Assembly: GCA_035505975.1 (NCBI GenBank)
Contig: DATJQJ010000047.1
Location: 1-64,000, forward strand
Source: CAIKOD01 sp035505975
Lineage (GTDB): Archaea; Halobacteriota; Methanomicrobia; Methanomicrobiales; Methanospirillaceae
Length of the DNA stretch: 64,000 bases
Direction of reading: 5' to 3'
The notes below the pieces were generated by a model. It saw nothing but the letters and a program-made list of their open reading frames with translations. It searched no databases and had not been told where the DNA came from. The number at the start of each line of letters is the position of its first letter. Position 1 is the stretch's first letter. A program made the translations under genes and the position numbers. This document shows positions 34,651 to 44,113 of the stretch, piece after piece.

Positions 34651-35130
34651 ATGGAACGAATGTTGTGCCTGCTGGCGGTTTGCGGGATCCTGGCAATGTT
34701 CTCAGGATGCTGCAATTCACCGCTATCCCGACCGGTTGAAGTACCGGCCGTAAATAATTCGGGCCAGCTCGGTTCAACCCCGTTTTCTCAGTCGGTAGTT
34801 TTCAATTTGGAACCTCAGCCCGTAGAAACCATGCCTGCAATGTATGCTGTCGAGGTCCAGGTCTCGAAAAATCCGATCGCAACAAATCCCTATATCGTCA
34901 TCGATTTCAGGGGTGGCGCAGGGCAGAGCTATACCAGGAGCATGGATGCCACCGTTATCAGGTCAGACGAGACAGTCGAATACGAATCGCTGCCATACCC
35001 CAAGGTCGGAAGCGAAATAATTCTGAATGGTACCCCCCATTTAGATCGGGTGATCGTTGATATTTCCCTGGTCAGCGGGGACAGGTACAGGGTATATGAT
35101 CAGCTGGTGCCCTTAAAATCACTGGGTTGA
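34651..35130 (+). CDS. Small lipoprotein
   Basis: A 159-residue lipoprotein with lipobox MFSGC and a second Cys right after (GCCNSP). The rest is a beta-rich domain (PAMYAVEVQVSKNPIATNPY through GDRYRVYDQLVPL). Family not recognised. It is transcribed alone, convergent with the SulP gene and divergent from the decarboxylase. Confidence 0.7.
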   Translation: MERMLCLLAVCGILAMFSGCCNSPLSRPVEVPAVNNSGQLGSTPFSQSVVFNLEPQPVETMPAMYAVEVQVSKNPIATNPYIVIDFRGGAGQSYTRSMDATVIRSDETVEYESLPYPKVGSEIILNGTPHLDRVIVDISLVSGDRYRVYDQLVPLKSLG

Positions 35131-35151
35131 AGAAGAACACCCGGGCAGCGT

Positions 35152-35161
35152 TAAAAAAAAA
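35152..35161 (-). terminator. Possible terminator of the SulP gene
   Basis: A run of nine A on the plus strand (T on the minus strand), about 160 bases after the SulP stop. The two T runs between the convergent genes suit bidirectional termination. Confidence 0.35.
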
Positions 35162-35320
35162 GGTTCTTATTGCCGGTCAGAATCAAATTTTTCTCACGTT
35201 AAAACGGTAGAAAGGCCGTAAAAATTCCTTTAACGTTTCAGGAATGTGCAATTACCGATACGTTTGAGGATCGGTATATGTCCGGTTCAAGAGCGGATCT
35301 TCGTATACAAACCGGGATCA

Positions 35321-37036
35321 TCAGAGCTGATCGGTTATCCATTCCCGGATGACATCATCGATCGCAATATTTGGCTTCAGTACACCGGTTATTTCATCGA
35401 TACCAATTGCACGGAGGATGTCCCTTACCCTTCCTGAAGCATTCAGGATCATGAGACTGATATTTTGTCGTTTCAGCTCGCTGTAGAGATCTTTAATCAT
35501 TTCGGCTGCAGTTGTATCGATTATCGGGGACGGGGCCAGGTCGATCAATACGAGCCTTGTTTGTGTTGTGCGTTCCTCGATGAGAGTTCTGATAGTTTCC
35601 TTGAAGACATTTGCATTTGCGAATATCAGGGGTGCATCGATCCTGACGATGATAACTCCCGGGATCTCTTCCTTCCCGGGTCTTCGTTCTATATCTCCGT
35701 ATAATGATGTCCCGGGGATACGGCCCTGGACGGCAATGTGGGGGAAAGAAATATTGTAAAGGATATCAATCAGGGACAGAATAACGCCTATAAGTATCCC
35801 TGTCGGGATTCCAAAAATCAGGACGCATGCAAACGTGATAAGGGCAATATACATCTCTGGCCTGTTAATTGACCCTATTCTAAGGAATCCTGGAAAATCA
35901 ACCATTGTTATAACCGCGACAATAATAAGGGCCGCAAGGATGGGTGCAGGGATATAGTACAAAAATCCGGTCAGGAACATCACGACAAGGATAATAACCA
36001 AACCCGCGATTGCACCGGCAAGGGGCGACAATGCTCCTGCCCGGTCATTGACCGCAGATTTTCCAAAACTACCTGCAATAGGAAAACCCTGGAAAAACCC
36101 GGTTCCGACACTGCTTGCACCAAGGGCAAGTAATTCCTGGTTTGTGTCGATGTCATAACGGTGATTTTTGGCGTACATCCGGGTAATTGTCGTCAGCTCC
36201 ACGTACGAGAGCAGGAAAAGTGCCAGGGCAAGAGGGAATACCGCCTCAGTATCCTGCAAAGATACATCGGGGACTGCAAAACAGGGCACCCCGCCAGGGA
36301 CGGTCCCGACAATCTGTACTCCAAGAGTTGCAAGAGAGGTGACGGACATCAGGACGATCGCTCCAATAAGGAGAATGAGGGTATTTGGCCACTTTGAATA
36401 CCTTTTATTCAGGAAATAGAGAACAATTATCCCGCCAACCCCGATCGCTATGGAATATACGTTTGCATACCCGATATTCGCGAGGATATAGACAATTTTT
36501 GCAATAAAATCCGGTGGAGCCCCTGCAATTCCCATAATTTTGGGGATCTGGCCCACGATGATCACGACCCCGGTCCCGACCAGGAACCCTTTCAGTACAG
36601 AGCCTGATATGAGGTTGACGAGGAACCCCATTCTGAACGCCCAGGCGATAAGGGCAATGATCCCGACGAGAATGGCAGTCATCGAGGCAAGCATGATATA
36701 CCGGTAGGGATCGCCCAGTGCGACAACGGCAAGGACCGATGCCAGCAGTATCGCTTCGGACGAACTCGGCCCTACGATTCCCTGGCGGGACGTAGTAAAA
36801 ATAAAAAAAATCAATGGAGCAACAAGGGCCGAATAGAGCCCGTACTGGGGAGGCAGGCCGGCAAGCGATGCATACGCCATCCCGTCCGGGATAGCGAACG
36901 CCGCAAGGGTAAGACCTGCTATGATGTCGAAACGAAACCATTTCCGGTCGTAACGGGGAAACCAGGATAAAACGGGGATATGTGTCTTTATGACGTTATT
37001 CAGGTTCAAAATTATTCCGGGTTTTTCCTTAGTCAT
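35321..37036 (-). CDS. SulP family anion permease with STAS domain
   Basis: A 571-residue transporter. The membrane domain has 12-14 helices, with the SulP motif PDGMAYASLAGLPPQYGLYS near residue 45 and GVVIIVGQIPKI further on. A C-terminal STAS domain (about residues 455-560) contains LVLIDLAPSPIIDTTAAEMI. Members carry sulfate, bicarbonate or other anions. In this context of pH- and ion-related genes, bicarbonate is as plausible as sulfate. A single-gene unit. Confidence 0.92.
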   Translation of the reverse strand: MTKEKPGIILNLNNVIKTHIPVLSWFPRYDRKWFRFDIIAGLTLAAFAIPDGMAYASLAGLPPQYGLYSALVAPLIFFIFTTSRQGIVGPSSSEAILLASVLAVVALGDPYRYIMLASMTAILVGIIALIAWAFRMGFLVNLISGSVLKGFLVGTGVVIIVGQIPKIMGIAGAPPDFIAKIVYILANIGYANVYSIAIGVGGIIVLYFLNKRYSKWPNTLILLIGAIVLMSVTSLATLGVQIVGTVPGGVPCFAVPDVSLQDTEAVFPLALALFLLSYVELTTITRMYAKNHRYDIDTNQELLALGASSVGTGFFQGFPIAGSFGKSAVNDRAGALSPLAGAIAGLVIILVVMFLTGFLYYIPAPILAALIIVAVITMVDFPGFLRIGSINRPEMYIALITFACVLIFGIPTGILIGVILSLIDILYNISFPHIAVQGRIPGTSLYGDIERRPGKEEIPGVIIVRIDAPLIFANANVFKETIRTLIEERTTQTRLVLIDLAPSPIIDTTAAEMIKDLYSELKRQNISLMILNASGRVRDILRAIGIDEITGVLKPNIAIDDVIREWITDQL

Positions 37037-37283
37037 TTATCCCCCGCCGGGCTTGTTTATCAAGGAAAGACATGAGGCTGAAAATATTAAATCTTTACCG
37101 GAAAAATCCCAATAAATGGAGAGCTTTTTCATCACCCGGTGATGAAACTTTAATATAATCGGGATATTCCCTCATCCGGACATTAAAGACGACAGGAGAA
37201 TTGTTTATAAAAAGAATTATTGCTTCAGGTTATCTACTATTCACCGGGACTCTTCATTTAAAAAAAGAAGGTCTAGGAGTAGC

Positions 37284-37748
37284 ATGACGGAAACGAATTT
37301 GAAAAAAGCAGAAACCGTAATGGGGCCCGTGGATTACCTGATGGTCAGATTCCCGGGAAACAAGTTCAGCGGTAAAATTGCTCCTGAACTCCTCAGACTT
37401 GAGAAAGAAGGAATTGTCCGTGTGATAGACCTTGTATTTCTCATTAAGGACGAGAAGGGAAACCTTGGGACCATTGAACCAAAGAACCTGGAAGGAGAAG
37501 CAGGTGCGGCATTCCGGGAGCTTACAAAGAACACGAGTGAATGGTTCACGGAACCTGATATCGAAGTAATTGCCGGGACACTACCGAAAAACAGCTCTGC
37601 AGGGCTCCTGTTGTTTGAAAACCTGTGGGCAATCCGGTTTAAGAAAGCATTGCTTGAAGCCGATGCCGAGCTGATCGACATGGGTCGTATCCCTCCGGAA
37701 GCAATTGTAAAAGCAGAAAAGGCCATGAAATCGCAGGGAGGGGCCTGA
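37284..37748 (+). CDS. DUF6325-like protein
   Basis: A 154-residue soluble protein with the family pattern MGPVDYLMVRFPGNKF near the N-terminus, then IVRVIDLVFLIKDEKGN and a C-terminal region beginning LLLFENLWAIRFKKALLEAD. Function unknown. It is followed one base later by a SHOCT-domain gene. Confidence 0.75.
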   Translation: MTETNLKKAETVMGPVDYLMVRFPGNKFSGKIAPELLRLEKEGIVRVIDLVFLIKDEKGNLGTIEPKNLEGEAGAAFRELTKNTSEWFTEPDIEVIAGTLPKNSSAGLLLFENLWAIRFKKALLEADAELIDMGRIPPEAIVKAEKAMKSQGGA

Positions 37749-37749
37749 T

Positions 37750-38052
37750 ATGAGAGGAAGAATGATCATGCTCGCAGCCGGGATGAAAATGGGCGAACAG
37801 CGGGCCCAACAATCGGCAGCACAGGCGGAAGCACTGAAAGAGCAGGGAGCACAGGAAGCGATGCAGGCTCAGTCCCAGGTCAATGCAATTAAACAACAGG
37901 GGGCACAGGAGGCCGCGCAGGCGATGCCTCAGGCCGCCGCCCCGGGAGGAGACATCAATGCCCAGTTACAACAACTTGCATCTCTCCACCAGTCCGGGGT
38001 CCTGACCGATGATGAGTTCGCAGCTGCAAAGAAAAAACTCCTTGGAATATAA
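37750..38052 (+). CDS. SHOCT-domain protein
   Basis: A 100-residue protein. The first 60 residues are Gln/Ala-rich and probably helical (QQSAAQAEALKEQGAQEA). The end is a typical SHOCT motif (LQQLASLHQSGVLTDDEFAA, then KKKLLGI). SHOCT segments are oligomerisation elements of unknown purpose. The ATG follows GGAGGGGCCTGAT, so translation is coupled to the DUF6325-like gene. Confidence 0.8.
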   Translation: MRGRMIMLAAGMKMGEQRAQQSAAQAEALKEQGAQEAMQAQSQVNAIKQQGAQEAAQAMPQAAAPGGDINAQLQQLASLHQSGVLTDDEFAAAKKKLLGI

Positions 38053-38257
38053 GAGGAAACATTATCAACAGGTCGTTGTCGGGAGCCGGTTCAGATCTTC
38101 AAAAAAATTATAGAGAATTTCACCATTAATTACTTAAGATTAAAATTTTTCCGTTCCCGAATGACCCATAACTATAAAAGTTAATAAGAGCTGCATATTT
38201 TGAGCCCAACTCCGGACAGCACTTCCGGAACCATACGTTGAGCCCAGGAGGGACATC

Positions 38258-38359
38258 ATGGGATTGTTAGGAAAGGTAGCTGCGGTGAAAGCAGTAAAAG
38301 GCAGAAAAGAAGCAAAACAAGAGAAAAAGGAAGAAGGAAAGACTGAAGAAAAGAAATAA
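38258..38359 (+). CDS. 33-residue charged small protein
   Basis: A short ORF behind a strong AGGAGGG ribosome-binding site. It encodes MGLLGKVAAVKAVKGRKEAK followed by a Lys/Glu-rich tail ending KTEEKK. The first half could be an amphipathic helix, the second is highly charged. A T-rich stretch (38391-38405) follows. Similar tiny proteins occur in archaea, often missed in annotation. Function unknown. Confidence 0.5.
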   Translation: MGLLGKVAAVKAVKGRKEAKQEKKEEGKTEEKK

Positions 38360-38574
38360 CCGGTAATTTCTATCCGGAAAAGTTCCGGATACTTTTTTTG
38401 TAGTTTTTCACACCCCGATAACGTAAGTAATGTGATCCCTGACCATTTATCCGGCAGAATAAGCACAAAAATAAAAACCGACTACCCGATAACCGGGCTT
38501 GATGACCATATCGGCTGTCTGAAAAGACAATAAAACATATATGCTTTGTGGTAAACCTATCCATCGGAATTACT

Positions 38575-39147
38575 ATGACTGAAACAACGACCCCGTCTAT
38601 GTCGATCACACCGGGAATGCCTGTCTTTCCCTGGTGGCTGGTACTCATCCAGGGGATCATAACACTGATCCTTGGGATTTTCTTACTCACCTATCCATAT
38701 GGGACACTCCTGGTACTGGTCACATTCCTTGGTGCCTACTGGTTTGTCAGCGGATTAATCGGCCTCTTCAGCCTTGCAGTCGATAAAACAAATGCCGGCT
38801 GGAAGATCCTGTTCGGGATCCTTGGAATTATCGCCGGTCTTGCAATTCTTGCTTATCCCTATTATTCGGCCTTTGTCGTACCGTACATTTTCATCATCTT
38901 CGTTGGTGTGTGGGGCCTGATCATGGGGTTTGTGAGCCTTTTTGCTGCGTTTAAGGGTGGCGGCTGGGGTGCGGGAATTATCGGCATACTCCTGATAATC
39001 TTCGCTTGTATCATCCTTGCCAACCCGGTTGTAACTACGTTGTGGTTACCATTTATCCTTGGATGGTTCGGAATTATCGGTGGACTTATCGCAATAATCG
39101 GCTCTATTTATCTCAAGGGCCATCCGATGGAAGCAAAACCAGCTTAA
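38575..39147 (+). CDS. HdeD-like (DUF308) membrane protein
   Basis: A 190-residue protein with six hydrophobic helices arranged in three repeats of two, the HdeD/DUF308 pattern (LVLIQGIITLILGIFLLTYP and LFGILGIIAGLAILAYP). HdeD was named for acid resistance in enteric bacteria; family members in archaea have no proven role. The start at 38575 is preferred over 38548 since the latter lacks a ribosome-binding site. It lies about 4.5 kb from the decarboxylase operon. Confidence 0.85.
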   Translation: MTETTTPSMSITPGMPVFPWWLVLIQGIITLILGIFLLTYPYGTLLVLVTFLGAYWFVSGLIGLFSLAVDKTNAGWKILFGILGIIAGLAILAYPYYSAFVVPYIFIIFVGVWGLIMGFVSLFAAFKGGGWGAGIIGILLIIFACIILANPVVTTLWLPFILGWFGIIGGLIAIIGSIYLKGHPMEAKPA

Positions 39148-39416
39148 ATTCCTTTTATTATTCTAATTTTTTAGCGGGTGTTAACCCTTTATCAGGTGCC
39201 GATCAAACGAATTATCGAGCCCGTAATGAAGGTGCAGAGTTTCGATCCTGAAAAACCAGGGATTTAGCGACAGGTCCGACATTTTTATTTCTCTGAGACG
39301 GTGATATTGCCAAAGAGAAATACAAAATTATAACTAATAGTATCAACACAGGATTTCGTTAAGGACAGTCATGCGAATTTGCAGGAATTCCTGCCGTTTT
39401 TGCCTGTTATCTCATC

Positions 39417-40022
39417 ATGACCAATTATATCGAAAAAATAAGGGAGCTCGACGATCGTTTGGTAGTCGAGCTTAGTTTCAAGCGGGTTAACCAGTTTTTT
39501 GATCCTGATGACCCCTCCCCAATCGGTCAGCGTGACCTGTCGCCAGAAGCAGAAGATGCAGTTATCTATGCGATTATTGACAGGGAACCACATAAACCAG
39601 TCGAATATATTATCAGGTTTCCTGTGTCGGAAGTAACAAAAGAGGTTGAGACCGACCTGCCGCTGGCATTCCGGACATATTTCAGATACCGGTGCGAAAA
39701 GGCAAAAAGAAATCTCCGTATTTTAAGGAAAAGAATAAAATATGGCCTTATTACCGGTCTTTCGATCTCTGCGTTCCTTATCCTTATAGGTTTATACGCA
39801 CTCTCATGGCATACTCAGGACATCTGGGGAGAGATAACAATCGGTGCGATTATTATTTTCTGCTGGGTTGCACTCTGGGACCCGATCGATATATTTCTTC
39901 ACCAGTACATCATGAACAAAGGGACCATCAGGATTGCCGTGAAAAGGGTCATTACCAGCAAGGTCACGGTCGAAAAAGCCGAAGCAGGCCCTGATGGGAT
40001 GCCGATTGCTTCAGGTGATTAA
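39417..40022 (+). CDS. Two-helix membrane protein
   Basis: A 201-residue protein with a polar N-terminal domain of about 110 residues (MTNYIEKIRELDDRLVVELS at the start). Two hydrophobic helices follow (LITGLSISAFLILIGLYAL and ITIGAIIIFCWVALW), then a basic C-terminal tail. Family unknown. A single-gene unit, next to HdeD. Confidence 0.7.
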   Translation: MTNYIEKIRELDDRLVVELSFKRVNQFFDPDDPSPIGQRDLSPEAEDAVIYAIIDREPHKPVEYIIRFPVSEVTKEVETDLPLAFRTYFRYRCEKAKRNLRILRKRIKYGLITGLSISAFLILIGLYALSWHTQDIWGEITIGAIIIFCWVALWDPIDIFLHQYIMNKGTIRIAVKRVITSKVTVEKAEAGPDGMPIASGD

Positions 40023-40355
40023 GGCGCCGGATGCCCGGGGAAGATATATCCTCGTTCACGGTTTTCTGCAGGTTGAATATTTCATATGCCCAGAATGAGA
40101 ATCGTAACGTGGAAAAAAAATTTCCCTTGTCGGCCGGGAATTGTTATAACAATGTTAGAGATTTTCGAGTTACTATTTATTGTTGAGGGATATTCACTTA
40201 TTTTTCATTTGGTACAGCGGTTACCATTGATGGGGATCAAATCGGTATGTTTTCCTGACAGGGCTCCACCATCAGGCAAATCAATACCGTTAAACAGGAA
40301 CGCATATATATCGGGTTAATTCCTATAAGATTACCCGATTGGGGGACGAGATGAA
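40023..40355. other. Intergenic region without a recognised gene
   Basis: About 330 bases, A/T-rich in the middle. An ACGCATATATATCGG TATA-like box near 40300-40315 is the likely promoter of the fasciclin-META lipoprotein. Nothing else was recognised. Confidence 0.4.
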
Positions 40356-41378
40356 ATGATGAAGCAACAAATTTTAATCGCATTTGCAGCTCTTTGTATC
40401 GCAGGAGTCATTATAGCGGGATGCACTACGCCGACGACCACTCCACCGGCCACGACGGTGTCAACCCCGGTAACAACAGTCGTTACCACGACGCAGGCAC
40501 CCGCAAATACAATTGTAAATATGGCAGTTGCCAATGGGAATTTAAAAACGCTCGTAGCAGCGTTACAGGCTGCCAAGCTGGATACCGTGCTGAACGGACC
40601 GGGGCCTTACACCATATTCGCACCATCCGATTCCGCGTTCGCAAACCTCCCCAATGACACGCTTCAAAGACTTCTGATAACCCCTTCAGGTCAGCTGTCT
40701 GATATCCTGAAGTACCACGTGGTGCAGGGAGATTACATGACCTCTGCCTTCACGAATAACACTACGCTCAAAACCCTCGAAGGAGAGAATATCCACCTGA
40801 ATGTCACGAACGGTTCGGTCTACGTTAATGGCGCAAAGATCGTAGCATCAAATATTAAAACAGACAATGGTGAAATCCAGGTTATTAACGCGGTTCTTTT
40901 CCCACCGACTCTTATCACAAATACGACTATTTCGAATGCAATTGTCGCCTCGAACGTTACCAGCTACAATGTCACGAATGTCAACATCAGCACCACGGTA
41001 ATTCCTCCGAAAAACGATCCTGCCCTGCAGGGAGTATGGTACCTGAAAGCTCTTGTGACATCTGTTGGGATTAATAAGGCTGTAACCACCAATCCGTCGA
41101 TTACAGCCGCTTTTTACAGCAATGGAACGGTCTCAGGTTTTGCCGGGTGCAATAACTATAACGGGGGGTATTCGCTCACGGGACTTGTTTATCCTGCAGG
41201 AAAAGGCATCACCATCGGTCCTCTGGCATCCACCATGATGTATTGTGCCGATACCGCCGCCACCGAAACAGCATACCTTCAAATGCTCCAGGCCGCGAAC
41301 AGTTATAATGTTACCAGCACCCAGCTGAATATGACAAATGTCAATGGGAGTTACCTGGTCTTCCTGAATACACCTTAA
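40356..41378 (+). CDS. Lipoprotein with fasciclin (FAS1) and META domains
   Basis: A 340-residue lipoprotein: signal and lipobox IIAGC, Thr-rich linker, then a FAS1 domain (about residues 50-190: TLVAALQAAKLDTVLNGPGP, YTIFAPSDSAFANLP, KYHVVQG). A META/HslJ domain occupies about residues 225-340 (GVWYLKALVTS, FAGCNNYNGGYSL, and the paired TMMYCAD). FAS1 domains are adhesive, META domains are linked to stress in HslJ. The combination points to an envelope protein exposed to the outside. Confidence 0.85.
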   Translation: MMKQQILIAFAALCIAGVIIAGCTTPTTTPPATTVSTPVTTVVTTTQAPANTIVNMAVANGNLKTLVAALQAAKLDTVLNGPGPYTIFAPSDSAFANLPNDTLQRLLITPSGQLSDILKYHVVQGDYMTSAFTNNTTLKTLEGENIHLNVTNGSVYVNGAKIVASNIKTDNGEIQVINAVLFPPTLITNTTISNAIVASNVTSYNVTNVNISTTVIPPKNDPALQGVWYLKALVTSVGINKAVTTNPSITAAFYSNGTVSGFAGCNNYNGGYSLTGLVYPAGKGITIGPLASTMMYCADTAATETAYLQMLQAANSYNVTSTQLNMTNVNGSYLVFLNTP

Positions 41379-41483
41379 ATTTCTCTATTTCCAAATTTCA
41401 ATTTTTCAATACCAGGTTAAAGGTTACTTCCCGTGATTGGGACATTGGTCTCGTTCATGTTATGCATTTATCTGTGAGCGCAC

Positions 41484-42356
41484 CTACCGTCGTCTGGATA
41501 AAAACCGCCCGAACCGCAGCATCGTACTCTCGTAATGAATTTTTACCGATGGAAAGAACCACGGTAAAAATCGCGCACTGATGGCTGCACCGGTGATGAT
41601 CTTCGAAAACAGGTTATTTTCGCGACCGATAACAACCGCCTTCTTTTTCCTTATTTCATCAAGGAATTCCTGTGGATCAGGTGATCTGGTGCAGCTCACG
41701 GCACTGCCATGATCGAAAATCACGTGGCCGTCCGATCCTCCGGTCATTGGCAACCCAAGCCTTGAAGCAAGGGAAATCGCACGGAGATTTTCATTATGAG
41801 CCATATTTGCACAAATTCCCTCAATTACGTCACATTGCTCGTATAACGACGCGTCAAGAAAGCCACTCTCAACGCATTTTGCAAGTCCTGAATTGAACAT
41901 GAAATATCCATAGGGATGTGCAGCACCGCGAAGACAACTGTAGCCCTCTGCCGCCTCCAGTATTTCCCGGCTTGTCAATTTCGTTAGCATCCACGGGCTC
42001 TCACGGCGGTTCGGTTTAATGTACTTTTGAAAAAAATCCTCCAGGTCAGAAGGGCTGTAGAAATAAACAAGGATATGAGGGCCATCACAGGTGCTTATCT
42101 CGATACCTGGAATGACAAGAAGGCCGGGTCCTTCGCTGACGGCGGATAAAGCGCCGGAAATCTCATTATGATCGGTTACTGCACAGCCTATACCTGTTTT
42201 TTTAATCCGTTTCAGTAATGATCGGACACTGACAGTGCTATCGGTATGAACTGTGTGAAAATGCATATCTGCCGGATAATATCCTAGAGCAAGGATCTTC
42301 TCCGCTCTCGGTCTTTCAAACCTAATCTCGCGGTGATCAACTTCCCGGGGATCCAT
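41484..42356 (-). CDS. PHP-domain metal-dependent hydrolase
   Basis: A 290-residue PHP-family phosphoesterase. Metal ligands are visible in the four motifs DMHFHTVHTD, VTDHNEI, PGIEIST and GSDGHV, with AAHPYG between. Such proteins hydrolyse phosphomonoesters or nucleotide derivatives. The C-terminal 50 residues carry a hydrophobic stretch (ITGAAISARFLPWFFPSV). It lies 40 bases downstream of the cardiolipin synthase gene in the same direction, possibly co-transcribed. Confidence 0.85.
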   Translation of the reverse strand: MDPREVDHREIRFERPRAEKILALGYYPADMHFHTVHTDSTVSVRSLLKRIKKTGIGCAVTDHNEISGALSAVSEGPGLLVIPGIEISTCDGPHILVYFYSPSDLEDFFQKYIKPNRRESPWMLTKLTSREILEAAEGYSCLRGAAHPYGYFMFNSGLAKCVESGFLDASLYEQCDVIEGICANMAHNENLRAISLASRLGLPMTGGSDGHVIFDHGSAVSCTRSPDPQEFLDEIRKKKAVVIGRENNLFSKIITGAAISARFLPWFFPSVKIHYESTMLRFGRFLSRRR

Positions 42357-42396
42357 GGTCTTTATCAGTTACACTATTTCGAGAACCGGCTGTCAT

Positions 42397-43830
42397 TTAC
42401 AATATCGGTGAAAATAATCTCGCAACCGGCTCCCAAACCTTATCCGGCAGCGGTCGTTTTCCGAGCGATGCCATTGTTATTTCTGTAGATTTTTTCAAAT
42501 CTTCCTCGAAAATTTTTTTCAGCCGGCTCGCATATCCCCGATCGTAAATCAACACGTTTGTCTCGAAATTTAGTTTAAAACTCCGGATGTCCCAGTTTGC
42601 ACTTCCGACGGAAGCAACGACACCATCGATCACAACTGTTTTTGCATGAATAAATCCATCATTGTACTCGTACGCTTTTACTCCTGCACTGATCATATCG
42701 TGAATGAATGCATGGTTGATGGTGTACACGATTGGATGATCGGGTTTGCTTGGGATCATGATCCGTACATCTATTCCTGATAATGCCGCCAGCCTGAGTG
42801 CATCAAAAATACTCTGGTCAGGAATAAAATATGGCGTCTGGATATAAACGGACTCGATTGCAGTGTTGATCAACTTCAGGTACGCTTCTTTTATCTGGTT
42901 GTACTCGTTATCCGGACCACTTGACACTACCTGAACCGTGGCCGGACCGGTACCCCTCACCCCCGGGAAATATCGAGGGGAATATTCAACGGTGTCTTTT
43001 GCCGCATAGTTCCAGTCCATCAGGAAGCGCATCTCAAGTGCGTGCGCAGCCTCTCCATCGATTCTGACATGGGTGTCCCGCCAGTATCCTATTTTCCCTT
43101 TCCCGATATAATCGTCGCCGACATTGAACCCCCCGCAAAAAGCAGTCTTCCCATCAATGACAACGATTTTCCTGTGGTTCCTGTTATTGAACCTCACATT
43201 GAAGTACCTGAGAAATCCCGGGAAAAATAGTGCCTGTTTCCCCCCGGCATCTTTTAACGGTTGCCAGAACGAGCGGGAAGTAAAAGTAAATGGGAGGCCG
43301 TCGACGAGAACTTTGACTTCTATCCCTTCAGATGCCTTTTTTGTAAGGAGATCCCTGAGTTCCTGCCCAAGTCCGTCATCTGAAATATAGAAATACTGCA
43401 TATGGATAAAATCAGTTGCCTTATCGATCGCAGCAAACAATGCTTTGAACTTTTCAACACCATCGGTGTAAATCTCGATGGTATTGTCCCTTGTTACGAA
43501 GGCATTGTCGCTAACGAGGAGCATCCTGATGACCCGCAGAAACCGGTCAAATCTCTCATCATCGCTCGACTCGTCGATCCTGGTCACTTCCTGCAGCTGG
43601 GCCGCGACCTGCACCTGTATTTTCCTGTCGTCTTCCTCCTTGTTTTTGAAAAGCCTTGTGCGGTAAAAGTTACGCCCGAATGCAAGGTATAAGAAAAATC
43701 CGAGGACCGGGATAAAAACCAGAACCGTTAACCATGCGAGGGCAATTTCCGGGGTCTTTCGCTCAAAAAACACAATACTGATCCCAAAGATGATATTTAA
43801 AATTATTACAACGACAAAGAGGAGGTCCAT
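42397..43830 (-). CDS. cls: Cardiolipin synthase-like phospholipase D protein
   Basis: A 477-residue enzyme with two N-terminal helices (the first LFVVVIILNIIFGISIVFF) and two HKD catalytic motifs: NHRKIVVIDGKTAFCGG near residue 220 and IHAKTVVIDGVVASVGSANW near residue 400. In bacteria it joins two phosphatidylglycerols. In archaea homologues make archaeal cardiolipin analogues. The gene precedes the PHP gene. Confidence 0.9.
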   Translation of the reverse strand: MDLLFVVVIILNIIFGISIVFFERKTPEIALAWLTVLVFIPVLGFFLYLAFGRNFYRTRLFKNKEEDDRKIQVQVAAQLQEVTRIDESSDDERFDRFLRVIRMLLVSDNAFVTRDNTIEIYTDGVEKFKALFAAIDKATDFIHMQYFYISDDGLGQELRDLLTKKASEGIEVKVLVDGLPFTFTSRSFWQPLKDAGGKQALFFPGFLRYFNVRFNNRNHRKIVVIDGKTAFCGGFNVGDDYIGKGKIGYWRDTHVRIDGEAAHALEMRFLMDWNYAAKDTVEYSPRYFPGVRGTGPATVQVVSSGPDNEYNQIKEAYLKLINTAIESVYIQTPYFIPDQSIFDALRLAALSGIDVRIMIPSKPDHPIVYTINHAFIHDMISAGVKAYEYNDGFIHAKTVVIDGVVASVGSANWDIRSFKLNFETNVLIYDRGYASRLKKIFEEDLKKSTEITMASLGKRPLPDKVWEPVARLFSPIL

Positions 43831-43924
43831 AGCAACAGATATAGATTGATTCAGCCACCTATCAAAGTTTGTCCCGGAAAAGATTCCTGAATTGATGTGA
43901 ATTTAATGCAGGACGAGCCAGAGG

Positions 43925-44095
43925 ACCGGTTTAATCGGGATTGTGAATTAACCGGTTCCCGTACGGTCTTTATCACAACCGGGGTCGCCACTAGCTTTGG
44001 GGCGCAGCCCTGGGAGCATCAGCTTGTCTCAAATTTACTTAACATAATCGGAAATGGAGAACAATTGAACAATGGAAATATAGTAAAATACATGA
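43925..44095 (+). mobile_element. MITE-like repeat, copy E (partial, degenerate)
   Basis: It contains GGGATTGTGAATTAACCGGT, ACAACCGGGGTCGCCAC and GGGAGCATCAGCTTGTCT in the order of copies F and G, with no clear terminal repeats. An open frame across it is a repeat artefact. It fills the spacer between the cardiolipin synthase and the small export protein gene. Confidence 0.45.
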
Positions 44096-44113
44096 CTTTC
44101 AACAAACCGAATA

